Notes: generated by a model from the letters alone, not told the origin. Shown: positions 8,420 through 18,667, counted from the stretch's first letter. The stretch: DNA of 48,387 nt from Dolichospermum sp. FACHB-1091 (GCF_014697585.1 NZ_JACJSB010000033.1:1-48387); one strand, 5' to 3'. Numbers and translations are program-made.

Positions 8420-9607
8420 TTAAAAATCATCATCAAAATCTCTATCTTTTATAGTTTTCGGGTCAGGAGCAAAAGCCAACCACAAAGGAAATTGTAGCAA
8501 AGCTAAACTAATTTGTTCCTCAGAATCATCAATAATAATTAAAGGCATTTCATTGGCTTTAACTAATCTATCAGCTTTCTGAGCTAAAGCAGTCGGCGCT
8601 TCAAATAATACCACACCTCTATCCGGTCCAAAATCAGGACGACCAATACCCAAACAATCTTGTAAACCGCGTCGCCATTCGCCCAAGCGTTCCGGTGTAT
8701 TAGCTAAAATCAAAGTTCGTAAGCGATCGCCATATAGTTCATGTAATATGGAAATTGCCGAAGAAGCAATTAAAATATTTTGTAAGCGGCTACCCATTGT
8801 CCGCAAAGCGCCTCGTCCCCCCAGGGTAAACAGCCAATTTGAGAGTTTTTCCGCGTGAATTGGTTCAAAAGTGCGGCGTAACTGCCAAGGAGGTCCATAA
8901 TAGTCTGGTTGGTTGCGATATTGGTCAAGTAAGCGGCGGATTTTTTTCGTAGTATCCTGAAACTGCTGTTGTCCCAGTTGTGGGACTTCTAACTTTTCCT
9001 TAACTAATTTTACTTCCTTGGGTGCCGGCTTTTCCCGTTCCTTCGCAGGTGGCAAAAGCTGCATTTGTTCCGCTGCTGCTGCCAAATCCTGTAAACTACC
9101 TGTAAGATAGTCCTTAAAACCCTGTACCCGAATTGCTATATCTTGAGATGTACCAGCAAAACTAGTTCGCATTTCATTGCGAATTCGTTCTTGACGACGT
9201 TCTAATTGTTCTACAGAAATTTGTAAAGCTTGTTTGCGTTGTTCTAACTGTGATAAAGATTCTTGCACAACCTGGGAAAGTGCGGTTTGAGTTACACTTA
9301 TTTGCGTCTGAAGAGTTTTATATGTAACTTCCAATTGCTCAATTTCCGCTTTTAAGTCAGATTTAACTTGCTGCAATTGGTTTACTTGTGCTGCCGCTTG
9401 TGTATTTAATAAATTTAAGTTTTCCGCTGTTAATGTTTTTGAGTCAATAGTATCTGAATTAAAAGCAATTTCCTGTGTTGATACTTCAGCTTCTAATTCT
9501 AAATCAGCCAGTAAGGTTTCTGGTGGTTCATTTTCAGGAGTTTGAACTGCTATTTGTTCCAACCACTCGTCTATTGGCTCTGGAGTTTGGGATTCCTCTA
9601 TGATCAT
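8420..9607 (-). CDS. DUF3086 domain protein (cyanobacterial)
   Basis: A 395-aa protein. Residues ~60-180 form a long coiled coil (QVNQLQQVKSDLKAEIEQLE and LEQRKQALQISVEQLERRQE regions). A conserved C-terminal globular domain follows, with DYYGPPWQLRRTFEPIHAEK, LFTLGGRGALRTMGSRLQN and FGPDRGVVLFEAP. I recognise this C-terminal part as the cyanobacteria-restricted DUF3086 family, whose function is unknown. There is no signal peptide or membrane segment. It lies just upstream of plsY on the same strand (about 95 bp gap, with tandem repeats), so co-transcription is possible. Confidence 0.75.
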   Translation of the reverse strand: MIIEESQTPEPIDEWLEQIAVQTPENEPPETLLADLELEAEVSTQEIAFNSDTIDSKTLTAENLNLLNTQAAAQVNQLQQVKSDLKAEIEQLEVTYKTLQTQISVTQTALSQVVQESLSQLEQRKQALQISVEQLERRQERIRNEMRTSFAGTSQDIAIRVQGFKDYLTGSLQDLAAAAEQMQLLPPAKEREKPAPKEVKLVKEKLEVPQLGQQQFQDTTKKIRRLLDQYRNQPDYYGPPWQLRRTFEPIHAEKLSNWLFTLGGRGALRTMGSRLQNILIASSAISILHELYGDRLRTLILANTPERLGEWRRGLQDCLGIGRPDFGPDRGVVLFEAPTALAQKADRLVKANEMPLIIIDDSEEQISLALLQFPLWLAFAPDPKTIKDRDFDDDF

Positions 9608-9671
9608 AAATAATAAACTAAATTTTCAGTCTTAGTAAATTGAAACATATAATTCCGTCAAAAAAGTATTA

Positions 9672-9709
9672 CCTTTGCGTCTTTGCTCCTTTGCGCCTTT
9701 GCGCGAAAC
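9672..9709. repeat. Dispersed CTTTGCG repeat, copy 1
   Basis: CTTTGCGTCTTTGCTCCTTTGCGCCTTTGCGCGAAAC-type sequence, also present at 14971-15003 and 36751-36788, and in opposite orientation at 28281-28304. It is an intergenic repeat of the Nostocales type. Confidence 0.85.
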
Positions 9710-9736
9710 AAAATTAATATAATTAAATTGATTAAT

Positions 9737-10126
9737 CTAATCAATTCGTGGACAACGTTGTTCCAAGCAAGATTTTAAGGTTTTAGGGTCAAATAAAATT
9801 GGTAAAAAGTGAATACTATTAATTTCCTTAAAATAGAACAAAATAGGGACAGGATGCCAAAATATCCGCCAATTTTGCCATTCTTGGTAAGGAAAACGAC
9901 GAATTAACTTTTCTCCTCTATACAGATCGAAATCAGTAGCAGTAAATTTAAACTTGAGTGTTACAGCTTGCAGCATCAAAAACAAACCCAATAGCGTTAA
10001 TATAGCTCCTATCCAGGGTTGTATTAACAGCATAGGAATAGCACCAATGACCAAGACAACAGGAATATTGTAACTTGGTTGTAATTCTACCGTGGAAATG
10101 ACGTTAGGCGTGAATGAACTAGTCAA
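9737..10126 (-). CDS. DUF3119 family membrane-associated protein
   Basis: A 129-aa protein with two adjacent hydrophobic segments (about residues 22-52: VVLVIGAIPMLLIQPWIG and ILTLLGLFLMLQAV). A conserved soluble tail has DLYRGEKLIRRFPYQEWQNW and FYFKEINSIHFLPILFDP, a PH-like arrangement. I recognise it as the cyanobacterial/plastid DUF3119 family, function unknown. It lies 46 bp after the MlaE-type permease gene on the same strand, so the two are probably co-transcribed and may both serve lipid transport. Confidence 0.8.
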   Translation of the reverse strand: MTSSFTPNVISTVELQPSYNIPVVLVIGAIPMLLIQPWIGAILTLLGLFLMLQAVTLKFKFTATDFDLYRGEKLIRRFPYQEWQNWRIFWHPVPILFYFKEINSIHFLPILFDPKTLKSCLEQRCPRID

Positions 10127-10172
10127 AATCTGTTCTCCTTATTGATTTTATTTTCCTGCTCCCTGCAAATTA

Positions 10173-10952
10173 TCATAATATAGATCCATTAGCTGAACCC
10201 TGAAACATGATCCAAGAGAGAAAGAAGTTACTAATAAATATAACTAATAAAGCAGTGACAACAGCAGTTGTAGTTGATTGTCCCACACCTTTAGCGCCAC
10301 CAGTAGTAGTTAGACCCCAACTACAGCCGATAATAGCAATTAATACCCCAAAACAAGAGGCTTTAATTATAGCCTTGCCAATATCCCACATATCGAGGAA
10401 GTCACGGGCCGAATCTAGAAATACCGTATCTGAAAGATTGTAAATGCGTGTAGCGATTAACAAACCTCCAGACATTCCTGTAACTAAGGATAGCAAAGTT
10501 AAAATAGGCAGCATAATGAAGCAAGCCAAAAGACGGGGAATGACGAGATAATCAATGGGATCTGTTTTTAACATTAACAGCGCGTCTATTTGTTCTGTAA
10601 CTTTCATAGTTCCGATTTCTGCCGCAAAAGCCGAACCTACTCGTCCTGCTAAAATCACTGCTGTTAATACCGGAGTAAGTTCCCTAGTCAATGCTACCGC
10701 TAATACGCCGCCAACGAGGTTTCCCGCGCCAAAATTAATAAACTCCCGTGCTACTTGAATTGTAAATACAGCACCCACAAATATAGCCGTTAACAAAGCA
10801 ATAAAGAAAGAATCTGGACCAACTATTGCTAATTGTTCTAGGGTATTGCGACGGTGAATTTTGCCTTGAAGGAGGTGAACCAAGACTTGTCCACCTAGAA
10901 AAATCGCGGCCAGCAATCGCTGACTCCATGATTCTAAACTGGATTTAGCCAT
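10173..10952 (-). CDS. MlaE-family lipid ABC transporter permease (Ycf63-like)
   Basis: A 259-aa integral membrane permease of the MlaE/TGD1/Ycf63 family, which moves phospholipids between membranes together with an MlaF-type ATPase and an MlaD-type substrate-binding protein. The family core is visible: FIALLTAIFVGAVFTIQVARE, the conserved AVILAGRVGSAFAAEIGTMKV around residues 95-118 with the EQIDAL that follows, and the C-terminal CSWGLTTTGGAKGVGQSTT. Partner ATPase and MlaD genes are not in this window, so they are probably encoded elsewhere, as is common in cyanobacteria. DUF3119 follows directly. Confidence 0.92.
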   Translation of the reverse strand: MAKSSLESWSQRLLAAIFLGGQVLVHLLQGKIHRRNTLEQLAIVGPDSFFIALLTAIFVGAVFTIQVAREFINFGAGNLVGGVLAVALTRELTPVLTAVILAGRVGSAFAAEIGTMKVTEQIDALLMLKTDPIDYLVIPRLLACFIMLPILTLLSLVTGMSGGLLIATRIYNLSDTVFLDSARDFLDMWDIGKAIIKASCFGVLIAIIGCSWGLTTTGGAKGVGQSTTTAVVTALLVIFISNFFLSWIMFQGSANGSIL

Positions 10953-11506
10953 ATATATCTAAAATAGTAAATGCTGATATAGTGTAACGCAGTATTGTCA
11001 AGGATGCTGTGAGTTACGGATTTTATCAATCACACACCCTAAAATACTATAATACTGGAGGTAAGTAAAGATTCTAGGGCAGAGAACCCCTAGCCAGGTC
11101 AAGTCTCTAGAAGGGTTTCCGGTCACTTTTCTACAAGGAAAGTTATGAGATTATTAATTTAGGTTACAGCTTTTCTCATAAAATTAAGCAGGTTTTTAGA
11201 GAGTTTTTACTGCCAGTTAACTGCACACTGGGACGTATTTCCTTGTGATTTCAGGGTTTTACAGATTTTCAACACCAAAAAATAGCTAATGCACTGGAGA
11301 TAACTATCACCCGTGTAATTTAATGAAAACTTAAGATTCTTGACGAAATGAAGATTTAGGAGCGATCGCCAGTATTGTAGAAAGTGGCGGATAAAATTGT
11401 GGGCTTTGCTTGGGACTCTGCGTGAAACATAATTCATGCGGCTATTACCATTACACAACACCAATTTTCGCCGCTTACTCCAGTTACACACTAACCTGGT
11501 CTGACA
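10953..11506. other. Intergenic gap, divergent promoters
   Basis: A 554-bp stretch between divergent genes. I see no tRNA or known riboswitch. A GC-richer patch at 11076-11140 (CAGAGAACCCCTAGCCAGG and onward) could be structured RNA or a leader but has no family signature that I recognise. A HIP1 octamer lies at about 11362. Confidence 0.4.
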
Positions 11507-11791
11507 ATGAACTTTTTCCGTTCCCTGGTCCTAACCACCATTTTTAGTTTTATTGCCCCCATATTCCTATTTGGTGGTATACTTTTGGTTTTATCAGTTT
11601 TTAGTTACATTCCTGGTCTACAGGGGATGATTGCCGATATCTCAGTAGAAGTGATACATTTTCTGGATACTTTTGGTAGTGGTAGTTCCCTCAACGGTCT
11701 ATTGATAATTAGTTTAACTTGTGGTTTTGTCGGAGCGCTGTTTGATACTTACGTTTATTATCGTTCTCAAATTCTCCGTACCGACTCTTAA
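11507..11791 (+). CDS. Small membrane protein, unknown
   Basis: A 94-aa protein with two clear hydrophobic segments (about 8-34, TIFSFIAPIFLFGGILLVL, and 62-82, LLIISLTCGFVGALF). They are separated by a loop rich in small residues, and the tail DTYVYYRSQILRTDS is short and polar. The composition and start (MNFFRSLVL) look like a real inner-membrane protein. I do not recognise the family. It stands alone, with the next plus-strand gene 430 bp away. Confidence 0.6.
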   Translation: MNFFRSLVLTTIFSFIAPIFLFGGILLVLSVFSYIPGLQGMIADISVEVIHFLDTFGSGSSLNGLLIISLTCGFVGALFDTYVYYRSQILRTDS

Positions 11792-12076
11792 AACTCAACA
11801 CAACAACCCATCCAGTCAGGTTTAAAAATGACACAATCACAACAAAATAAGTAATATGACTTGTGAACTGTGGCTAGATATTTCTATTTTTGTTAAAAGT
11901 TATTGGCTTTGTGCCGAGGACTTCTATTTTTAATGTCAATAATATTGACACTCAGCAAATTTTTGTAAAAATCTGCTTTTCACACCTTAAAGATACCAAA
12001 TAAAACTACACAGAAAATCTAAAAATTTCCTTAAGCTTTTTCAGAGTGGTTTATTTGGCGACTTTTATCAGCAATA

Positions 12077-12115
12077 AAGAGGTAAAAAGAATATTTATTG
12101 TTAATTTTACCTCTT
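12077..12115. repeat. Hairpin in the gap upstream of sppA
   Basis: AAGAGGTAAAA (12077-12087) and TTTTACCTCTT (12105-12115) are perfect inverted arms. It is the only structure I see in the 430-bp gap 11792-12222. It could be a terminator of an upstream transcript or an operator of sppA. Confidence 0.5.
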
Positions 12116-12222
12116 GGCAATTGTCAATTTTCGATTGTTTGAGTAAGTCAAGCCCGTGAGGTTAAGGCTTTTTGGTTCTATATTAAATATATTCAGAAGA
12201 TTAGAAAGTTATTTGATTGCTC

Positions 12223-13044
12223 ATGATTTGGCCATTTAAGCCCAACTTGCGGAAACAAATTGCACGGATTGAAGTTAGCGGTGCGATCGCTGGTGCAACC
12301 CGTAGACACGTACTAGAAGCATTAAAAACTGTAGAAGAAAGGAAATTTCCAGCCTTACTGCTACGCATTGATAGTCCTGGGGGTACAGTAGGGGACTCGC
12401 AAGAAATCTATAGTGCTTTGAAGAGATTGAGTAAAAAAACCAAAATTGTCGCCAGTTTTGGCAACATTTCCGCCTCTGGTGGCGTTTATATTGGTATGGG
12501 TGCAGAACATATTATGGCGAACCCAGGGACAATTACAGGGAGTATTGGCGTAATTTTGCGGGGTAACAACCTGGAGGTATTACTGGAAAAAATTGGTGTT
12601 TCCTTTAAAGTGATTAAATCAGGACCATACAAAGATATATTAGCTTTTGATCGGGAACTAACAGAACCGGAGCAAACTATTTTGCAAGAATTGATTGATT
12701 ATAGCTATCAACAATTTGTAGAAACGGTAGCCGGGGCGCGTTCACTGTCTGTAGAAAAAGTCAGAAGCTTTGCTGACGGTCGAATTTTCACCGGACAGCA
12801 GGCCTTAGAATTAGGTGTGGTGGACCGTTTAGGGACAGAAGAAGATGCAAGACGTTGGACAGCGGAATTAGTAGGACTTGATCCGGAAAAAACTCTTTGC
12901 TATACGCTAGAGGAGAGAAAACCATTATTGAGTCGTGTATTACCGGGAAACCGTCAAGCTAAATCGGGTGTTGGTGCGGCAATTGATTGGTTAGAATTTG
13001 AAATGTCTACAAGTGGTTTACCCATGTGGTTATACCGCCCATAG
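12223..13044 (+). CDS. sppA: Signal peptide peptidase SppA (S49 family, short form)
   Basis: A 273-aa serine protease of the S49 family that degrades leftover signal peptides. It has RIDSPGGTVGDSQEIY (oxyanion region, ~48-63), the nucleophile block NISASGGVYIGMGA with S85 as the likely catalytic serine, and SGPYKDI with K137 as the probable general base. The length fits the short, single-domain bacterial form. The ATG at 12223 (MIWPFKPNL) is preferred over the TTG at 12217. No strong N-terminal membrane segment is visible, as in several cyanobacterial SppA2-type proteins. aroH follows 62 bp later on the same strand. Confidence 0.92.
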   Translation: MIWPFKPNLRKQIARIEVSGAIAGATRRHVLEALKTVEERKFPALLLRIDSPGGTVGDSQEIYSALKRLSKKTKIVASFGNISASGGVYIGMGAEHIMANPGTITGSIGVILRGNNLEVLLEKIGVSFKVIKSGPYKDILAFDRELTEPEQTILQELIDYSYQQFVETVAGARSLSVEKVRSFADGRIFTGQQALELGVVDRLGTEEDARRWTAELVGLDPEKTLCYTLEERKPLLSRVLPGNRQAKSGVGAAIDWLEFEMSTSGLPMWLYRP

Positions 13045-13106
13045 TAAAGTTAATAGTCAGTGGTCAATTGACAACTGACAACTGACAAATAAGGAGGATT
13101 TTGGTA

Positions 13107-13520
13107 GTGAAATGGCAAATGCGAGCAATTCGTGGTGCAACAACTGTTGCAGAAAACAGCATTGAAGCAATTAGAGAGTCAGTGACAGAATTATTAGATC
13201 AATTAGAACAAAGAAATAAATTGCAACCGGAGGATATGATTAGTGTGACTTTTTCCGTGACCAAGGATTTAGATGCTATTTTTCCAGCAGCGATCGCTCG
13301 CAGTCGGCCTTTGTGGGATAATGTAGCCATGTTAGATGTGCAGCAAATGCACGTGGAAGGAAGTTTACCGCGTTGTATTCGCTTTCTCATTCATGCCAAT
13401 TTACCAGTTTCTCAGCCAATTCACCATATTTATTTACGTCAAGCGGCTAAACTGCGTCCAGATTGGAGTTTAGCCCAAACGTTACAAACTGCACAGCACG
13501 TCATGGAGACGAAAGTTTAA
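13107..13520 (+). CDS. aroH: Chorismate mutase, AroH class
   Basis: A 137-aa monofunctional chorismate mutase that rearranges chorismate to prephenate for phenylalanine and tyrosine synthesis. It has the AroH-class N-terminus MRAIRGATTV, the EDMISVTFSVTKDLDAIFPA block, and EGSLPRCIRFLIH with the active-site arginine. The start is GTG at 13107, placed 9 nt after a strong AAGGAGG. The TTG at 13101 would be too close to that site. sppA lies upstream on the same strand with STRR-type repeat DNA between them. Confidence 0.95.
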   Translation: MKWQMRAIRGATTVAENSIEAIRESVTELLDQLEQRNKLQPEDMISVTFSVTKDLDAIFPAAIARSRPLWDNVAMLDVQQMHVEGSLPRCIRFLIHANLPVSQPIHHIYLRQAAKLRPDWSLAQTLQTAQHVMETKV

Positions 13521-13557
13521 AATTAGCAGGTAAATATTATGTAAAAGTTGGCACTAA

Positions 13558-13845
13558 ATGAGCTATTACAGTGGTGACGCGGCTGCTCAACCTCCTGCTG
13601 TTGGTGGGAGTATTTTCACTCATCAAGGAACTGGTATATGTATAAAATTAGATAGTTTTTTAAATATTCTTGCCAAAGGTGAAGAGCCGCTTGTCATTGT
13701 CACAAGTGAAGGTTATTTTACTAAAATATACAAGTATGTGACAGCGTATAAGGGTTTTGTATTTTTTACGGAATCCTTAGATAAGTTGGATTTTGGTAGT
13801 AATATTGAGGTGATTTACGCCCAGAGTTTGGGAACGAATATTTGA
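13558..13845 (+). CDS. Small conserved-looking protein, unknown
   Basis: A 95-aa soluble protein, 37 bp after aroH. The N-terminus is flexible (MSYYSGDAAAQPPAVGG) and the rest alternates hydrophobic and polar residues like a small β-rich domain (GEEPLVIVTSEGYFTKIYKYVTA). No motif that I can name. Codon use resembles its neighbours, so I think it is real; it may be read from the aroH transcript. Confidence 0.6.
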   Translation: MSYYSGDAAAQPPAVGGSIFTHQGTGICIKLDSFLNILAKGEEPLVIVTSEGYFTKIYKYVTAYKGFVFFTESLDKLDFGSNIEVIYAQSLGTNI

Positions 13846-14060
13846 AGTTGTAATTGAAAACTTTTGACTTTGAGGGGGAAACCCCACGGCTTCAGACTCC
13901 CAGTCCCCAGGAAAATACTTTTATGGCTAGTACAACACGGCGTAAATGGGATTACCATTAAAAGCTAGAAAATCTACGAAGATTTGATTAATTATAAGGC
14001 TTAAAATTGTATGTATATTTACGCCGCAGATGACTGAGACACGCGAGCTATCAGCAAACA

Positions 14061-14924
14061 CTAAGTAGGTCTAAAAGTTTTTAACTGTCGAAAAGAATGC
14101 AACTTATTAAAAAAATTATCACTATCAAAACTTAAAGGATCAACTTTTTTACCAGCTATATCTACAGCCTTATGAGTAGTAATTCTATCATCTGGAACTT
14201 GACTTTGAGCAATTAACCAAGCTAGAGAATCATATTGAGCCTCAGTGTAGCCGCTATGTTGCTGTATATTATTCTTTCCCCAAGCATCAGGAGGAGTTTC
14301 GAGAGAGACATGATAAGCAAAATTATTCACAGACGGTGGTAAATTAGGATTAGTTTGTACAGATTCTACACCGTTAAGACCCTTAAACACCGAATTACCA
14401 GCCCCAAAAGCGCGTTTTTCTGGAGGAACTAAATAGACAACCGTTCCCTGTAAAGTAATTATAGCGTGATAACTAGCTTGAATACTTTCATCATCATGAG
14501 GAGTTTGAAAAAAATTAATAGCGCTAGAAGTTGAATTACTGGTTTCATGAAGGACTATAATAGCTTGATTATTAAGAGGTTGACCATGAATATCTGCGGT
14601 ATAGCGATCGCCATAATTGCTAGGATCAACTTTAACCTGTCTAAAATCAGGTTTATATTTGCTAAATTCCTTGGTAGTTGTGTATACAAGATAATTTTTA
14701 TTAGTGTTGACTGGAGATGGTGTTAAATTTCCTTTCTTTTCCCCAATAGTTACTACTGATTGTAACTGCGGTGGTAGATATTGATTCCAGGATTTATCTG
14801 GCAAATTTCGTGAATTTGTCTGATTTTGTGGATTTCTTGCACCACCAATGAATAGTGCCAAAATTAACGCAGCCAACATCAGAAAAATCAGTAAAACTCT
14901 AGTCGCCCAAGCTCCAAATTTCAT
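14061..14924 (-). CDS. N-acetylmuramoyl-L-alanine amidase (amidase_2/PGRP type)
   Basis: A 287-aa peptidoglycan amidase with an N-terminal membrane anchor (ATRVLLIFLMLAALILALFI) and a zinc amidase_2 domain. Candidate zinc ligands are the His of IIVLHETSNS, the His of RITTHKAVDIAG and the Asp of KKVDPLSF. It would cleave the amide bond between muramic acid and the stem peptide in the periplasm. The longer frame from 15014 adds about 30 residues, of which FRAKAQRSKGAKL is encoded by the CTTTGCG dispersed repeat, so I place the start at the ATG at 14924 (MKFGAWATRV). It is divergent from metH. Confidence 0.88.
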   Translation of the reverse strand: MKFGAWATRVLLIFLMLAALILALFIGGARNPQNQTNSRNLPDKSWNQYLPPQLQSVVTIGEKKGNLTPSPVNTNKNYLVYTTTKEFSKYKPDFRQVKVDPSNYGDRYTADIHGQPLNNQAIIVLHETSNSTSSAINFFQTPHDDESIQASYHAIITLQGTVVYLVPPEKRAFGAGNSVFKGLNGVESVQTNPNLPPSVNNFAYHVSLETPPDAWGKNNIQQHSGYTEAQYDSLAWLIAQSQVPDDRITTHKAVDIAGKKVDPLSFDSDNFFNKLHSFRQLKTFRPT

Positions 14925-14970
14925 ATTTTTCAATACTGATAATATAGCTAATATCACTTCTGGTAGTTTT

Positions 14971-15003
14971 GCGCCTTTGCTTCTTTGCGCCTTTGCGCGA
15001 AAC
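14971..15003. repeat. Dispersed CTTTGCG repeat, copy 2
   Basis: Same family as 9672-9709. It lies between the amidase and metH and produces the false amidase N-terminus FRAKAQRSKGAK. Confidence 0.85.
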
Positions 15004-15078
15004 ATAGCCATCAAAATCTGAGAAGATCATAAAATAAGTCTAAGATAACAAAACCAACATTATTTTTTTAACACAATT

Positions 15079-18000
15079 ATGACCCATCCCTTTCTCAAAC
15101 ATCTACATAGTCCAGAACGTCCCGTAATCGTTTTTGACGGCGCTATGGGAACAAACCTACAAAGCCAGAACCTGACGGCTGAAGACTTTGGAGGGGCGCA
15201 ATATGAAGGTTGTAACGAATATCTAGTTCATAGTAAACCGGAAGCCGTCGCCAAAGTTCACCGTGATTTTCTGGCAGCTGGCGCTGATGTCATTGAAACT
15301 GATACCTTTGGTTCTATGTCCATAGTCCTAGCAGAATACGACCTAGCAGACCAGGCTTATTATCTCACCAAAACTGCCGCCGAACTGGCCAAAAGCGTCG
15401 CTGCGGAATTTTCCACCCCGGAAAAACCTAGATTTGTCGCTGGTTCTATTGGACCGACAACCAAACTCCCCACCTTGGGGCATATTGATTTTGATACAAT
15501 GAAAGCCTCTTTTGCGGAACAAGCAGAAGCCTTGTTCGATGGTGGTGTGGATTTATTCCTAGTAGAAACCTGCCAAGACGTGCTGCAAATTAAAGCTGCA
15601 TTAAATGGAATTGAGGAAGTTTTTGCCAAAAAAGGGGAAAGAAGACCATTAATGGTGTCTGTCACCATGGAAAGCATGGGAACAATGCTGGTAGGTACAG
15701 AAATAAACGCCGTTCTGACGATTTTAGAACCTTACCCCATTGATATTCTGGGTTTAAATTGCGCCACTGGTCCCGACTTGATGAAACCACATATCAAGTA
15801 TTTATCAGAACATTCCCGCTTCGTAGTTTCCTGTATTCCCAACGCAGGTTTACCGGAAAACGTCGGTGGTCAAGCACATTACCGATTAACACCCGTTGAA
15901 TTACGGATGGCGTTAATGCACTTTATTGAAGATTTAGGTGTCCAAGTGATTGGGGGTTGCTGTGGGACACGGCCAGCACACATTCAACAATTGGCGGAAA
16001 TTGCCAAAGAGTTAAAACCGAAAGTTAGACAACCGAGTTTAGAACCAGCGGCTGCATCAATTTATACTACTCAAGCCTACAATCAAGATAATTCTTTCTT
16101 GATTATTGGTGAACGTCTTAACGCCAGTGGTTCTAAAAAATGCCGTGATTTACTCAACGCCGAAGACTGGGATGGTTTAGTCTCAATGGCACGGAGTCAA
16201 GTCAAAGAAGGCGCACATATCCTAGATGTTAACGTGGACTATGTAGGACGGGACGGCGTGCGTGATATGCACGAATTGGTTTCTAGGATAGTCAATAACG
16301 TTACACTACCTTTAATGCTGGATTCCACCGAATGGGAAAAAATGGAAGCGGGGTTAAAAGTCGCTGGTGGTAAGTGTTTACTCAATTCTACTAATTACGA
16401 AGATGGTGAACCACGATTTTTAAAAGTCCTAGAATTAGCCAAAAAATACGGTGCAGGTGTAATTATTGGGACAATTGATGAAGATGGTATGGCCCGGACT
16501 GCGGACAAAAAATTTCAAATTGCCCAACGTGCTTACCGTCAAGCTGTAGAATATGGTATTCCGCCCACGGAAATATTTTTTGATACCCTAGCTCTACCTA
16601 TTTCCACTGGGATTGAAGAAGATCGGGAAAATGGTAAGGCGACAATAGAATCAATTCGTCGGATTCGCCAAGATTTGCCCGGAAGTCATGTCGTATTAGG
16701 TGTTTCTAATATTTCCTTTGGCTTAAATCCAGCAGCGCGGATGGTACTAAATTCGATGTTTTTGCATGAAGCCATGAATGCGGGCATGGATGCAGCAATT
16801 GTCAGCGCGAGTAAAATTTTACCACTTACTAAAATCGAACCTCAACATCAAGAAGTTTGTCGCCAGTTAATTTACGATGAACGCAGATTTGATGGTAATG
16901 TCTGCGTTTATGATCCTTTAGGAGAATTAACAACAATTTTTGCAGGAGTCAAAACTAAACGTAATACGGGAATTGATGAAAATTTACCAATTGAAGAACG
17001 TTTGAAACGTCATGTTATTGACGGTGAACGCATTGGTTTAGAAACTCAATTGACAAAAGCTTTAGAACAATATCCTGCCCTAGAAATCATCAATACTTTC
17101 TTATTAGACGGGATGAAAGTTGTAGGTGAATTGTTCGGTTCTGGACAAATGCAATTACCTTTTGTGTTACAATCAGCGGAGACTATGAAAGCTGCGGTTG
17201 CCTATCTAGAACCGTTCATGGAAAAATCGGAATCCGGTAATAATGCCAAAGGAACTTTTGTAATTGCTACTGTCAAAGGTGATGTACATGATATTGGTAA
17301 AAACCTGGTGGATATCATTTTATCTAACAATGGTTATAAAGTGATTAATCTGGGCATTAAACAATCTGTAGAAAACATCATTCAAGCTTACGAACAGTAT
17401 CAACCTGATTGTATTGCCATGAGTGGATTATTAGTAAAATCCACCGCTTTTATGAAGGAGAATTTACAGACTTTTAATGAAAAGGGTATTACTGTACCAG
17501 TGATTTTAGGTGGCGCTGCTTTAACTCCTAAGTTTGTTTATCAAGATTGCCAAAATACTTACCAAGGTAAGGTAATTTACGGTAAGGATGCCTTTTCTGA
17601 TTTGCATTTTATGGATAAACTCATGCCGGCCAAAATAGCTGGTAATTGGGATGATCTCCAAGGGTTTTTGGATGAAGTTAACGAGGAAAATGGCCATGAA
17701 TCTGTTGGGGAAAAGGGCGGGCAAGATGCCCACCCCACAATAGATAATACTGACATTAAAAAAGAGGTTGATACGCGGCGTTCTGATTTTGTGGCTGTAG
17801 ATATTGAACGTCCAAAACCACCTTTTTGGGGAACGCAGTTTTTACAACCTGATGATATTTCTTTGGAGGAATTATTTTGGTATTTGGATTTGCAAGCTTT
17901 GGTGGCTGGACAATGGCAATTCCGTAAACCCAAGGAACAATCTAAGGAAGAATATCAAGGGTTTTTAGCTGATAAAGTTTACCCGGTTTTAGAGGAGTGG

Positions 18001-18624
18001 AAAGGGCGAATTATTGAGGAAAATTTATTGCACCCTCATGTGATTTATGGGTATTTTCCTTGTCAGTCTGTGGGGAATAGTTTATTGATTTATGAAACGA
18101 ACCACGGAGGCACAGAGGACACGGAGGTAAGGGTTAGTTTTGAGTTTCCCCGTCAGAAGTCTTTGAATCGCTTGTGTATTGCAGATTTCTTTGCACCCAA
18201 GGAGTCGGGAATAATTGATGTTTTCCCTATGCAAGCGGTGACTGTGGGGGAAGTGGCCACGGAATTTGCTCAAAAGCTGTTTGCTAATAATCAATACACT
18301 GATTATTTGTATTTTCATGGTATTGCTGTGCAGGTGGCGGAGGCTTTGGCTGAATGGACTCACGCGAGAATCCGCCGGGAGTTGGGTTTTGGTGATTCTG
18401 AACCGGATAATATTCGGGATATTCTGGCGCAGCGTTATCAGGGTTCTCGGTATAGTTTCGGCTATCCGGCTTGTCCGAATATTCAGGACCAGTTTCAGCA
18501 GTTACGGTTGTTGGAGGTGGAAAGAATGAAGATGTACATGGATGAAAGTGAACAACTTTATCCTGAACAGTCTACAACGGCGATTATTGCTTATCACCCA
18601 GCAGCGAAGTATTTTACGGCTTAA
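15079..18624 (+). CDS. metH: Cobalamin-dependent methionine synthase
   Basis: An 1181-aa, four-domain MetH that transfers a methyl group from 5-methyltetrahydrofolate through cobalamin to homocysteine. The homocysteine domain (about 1-320) starts with [12 protein letters not shown] and carries the zinc cysteines in [10 protein letters not shown] (C294, C295). The pterin domain (about 335-610) includes [13 protein letters not shown]. The cobalamin cap and binding domains (about 640-860) contain [11 protein letters not shown] with the lower axial ligand H737. The C-terminal reactivation domain binds S-adenosylmethionine and has RIRRELGFG and the [13 protein letters not shown] region. Length is near normal. 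Two short stretches, ~879-888 (GGQDAHPT) and ~1007-1017 (NHGGTEDTE), are encoded by dispersed intergenic repeats inserted in frame; both lie in linker or loop regions. No cobalamin riboswitch is evident upstream. Confidence 0.97.
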   Translation: MTHPFLKHLHSPERPVIVFDGAMGTNLQSQNLTAEDFGGAQYEGCNEYLVHSKPEAVAKVHRDFLAAGADVIETDTFGSMSIVLAEYDLADQAYYLTKTAAELAKSVAAEFSTPEKPRFVAGSIGPTTKLPTLGHIDFDTMKASFAEQAEALFDGGVDLFLVETCQDVLQIKAALNGIEEVFAKKGERRPLMVSVTMESMGTMLVGTEINAVLTILEPYPIDILGLNCATGPDLMKPHIKYLSEHSRFVVSCIPNAGLPENVGGQAHYRLTPVELRMALMHFIEDLGVQVIGGCCGTRPAHIQQLAEIAKELKPKVRQPSLEPAAASIYTTQAYNQDNSFLIIGERLNASGSKKCRDLLNAEDWDGLVSMARSQVKEGAHILDVNVDYVGRDGVRDMHELVSRIVNNVTLPLMLDSTEWEKMEAGLKVAGGKCLLNSTNYEDGEPRFLKVLELAKKYGAGVIIGTIDEDGMARTADKKFQIAQRAYRQAVEYGIPPTEIFFDTLALPISTGIEEDRENGKATIESIRRIRQDLPGSHVVLGVSNISFGLNPAARMVLNSMFLHEAMNAGMDAAIVSASKILPLTKIEPQHQEVCRQLIYDERRFDGNVCVYDPLGELTTIFAGVKTKRNTGIDENLPIEERLKRHVIDGERIGLETQLTKALEQYPALEIINTFLLDGMKVVGELFGSGQMQLPFVLQSAETMKAAVAYLEPFMEKSESGNNAKGTFVIATVKGDVHDIGKNLVDIILSNNGYKVINLGIKQSVENIIQAYEQYQPDCIAMSGLLVKSTAFMKENLQTFNEKGITVPVILGGAALTPKFVYQDCQNTYQGKVIYGKDAFSDLHFMDKLMPAKIAGNWDDLQGFLDEVNEENGHESVGEKGGQDAHPTIDNTDIKKEVDTRRSDFVAVDIERPKPPFWGTQFLQPDDISLEELFWYLDLQALVAGQWQFRKPKEQSKEEYQGFLADKVYPVLEEWKGRIIEENLLHPHVIYGYFPCQSVGNSLLIYETNHGGTEDTEVRVSFEFPRQKSLNRLCIADFFAPKESGIIDVFPMQAVTVGEVATEFAQKLFANNQYTDYLYFHGIAVQVAEALAEWTHARIRRELGFGDSEPDNIRDILAQRYQGSRYSFGYPACPNIQDQFQQLRLLEVERMKMYMDESEQLYPEQSTTAIIAYHPAAKYFTA
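17713..17740. repeat. Dispersed hairpin repeat inside metH
   Basis: The sequence GGGCGGGCAAGATGCCCACC and onward matches the intergenic element at 5060-5085. It is read in frame as GGQDAHPT in the linker between the B12-binding and activation domains. Confidence 0.8.
18097..18128. repeat. Second dispersed repeat inside metH
   Basis: AACCACGGAGGCACAGAGGA-type sequence is a familiar cyanobacterial intergenic repeat; related pieces (GTGGTTCATT) occur at 34605 and 43170. It is read in frame as NHGGTEDTE in a loop of the activation domain. Confidence 0.7.
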
Positions 18625-18632
18625 TCTCACTT

Positions 18633-18667
18633 AATCACCCCCTCAATTGTGAAATAGAGGGGGGATT
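18633..18667. terminator. Hairpin after metH
   Basis: ACCCCCTC and GAGGGGGG form a strong GC stem 12 bp after the metH stop. No long T-run follows, so termination is plausible but not certain. Confidence 0.55.

Noticed and set aside
11076-11140. Possible structured RNA in the gap after the MlaE permease gene
   Set aside because: Looked for tRNA, 6S, tmRNA, Yfr and glutamine-riboswitch signatures and found none convincing.
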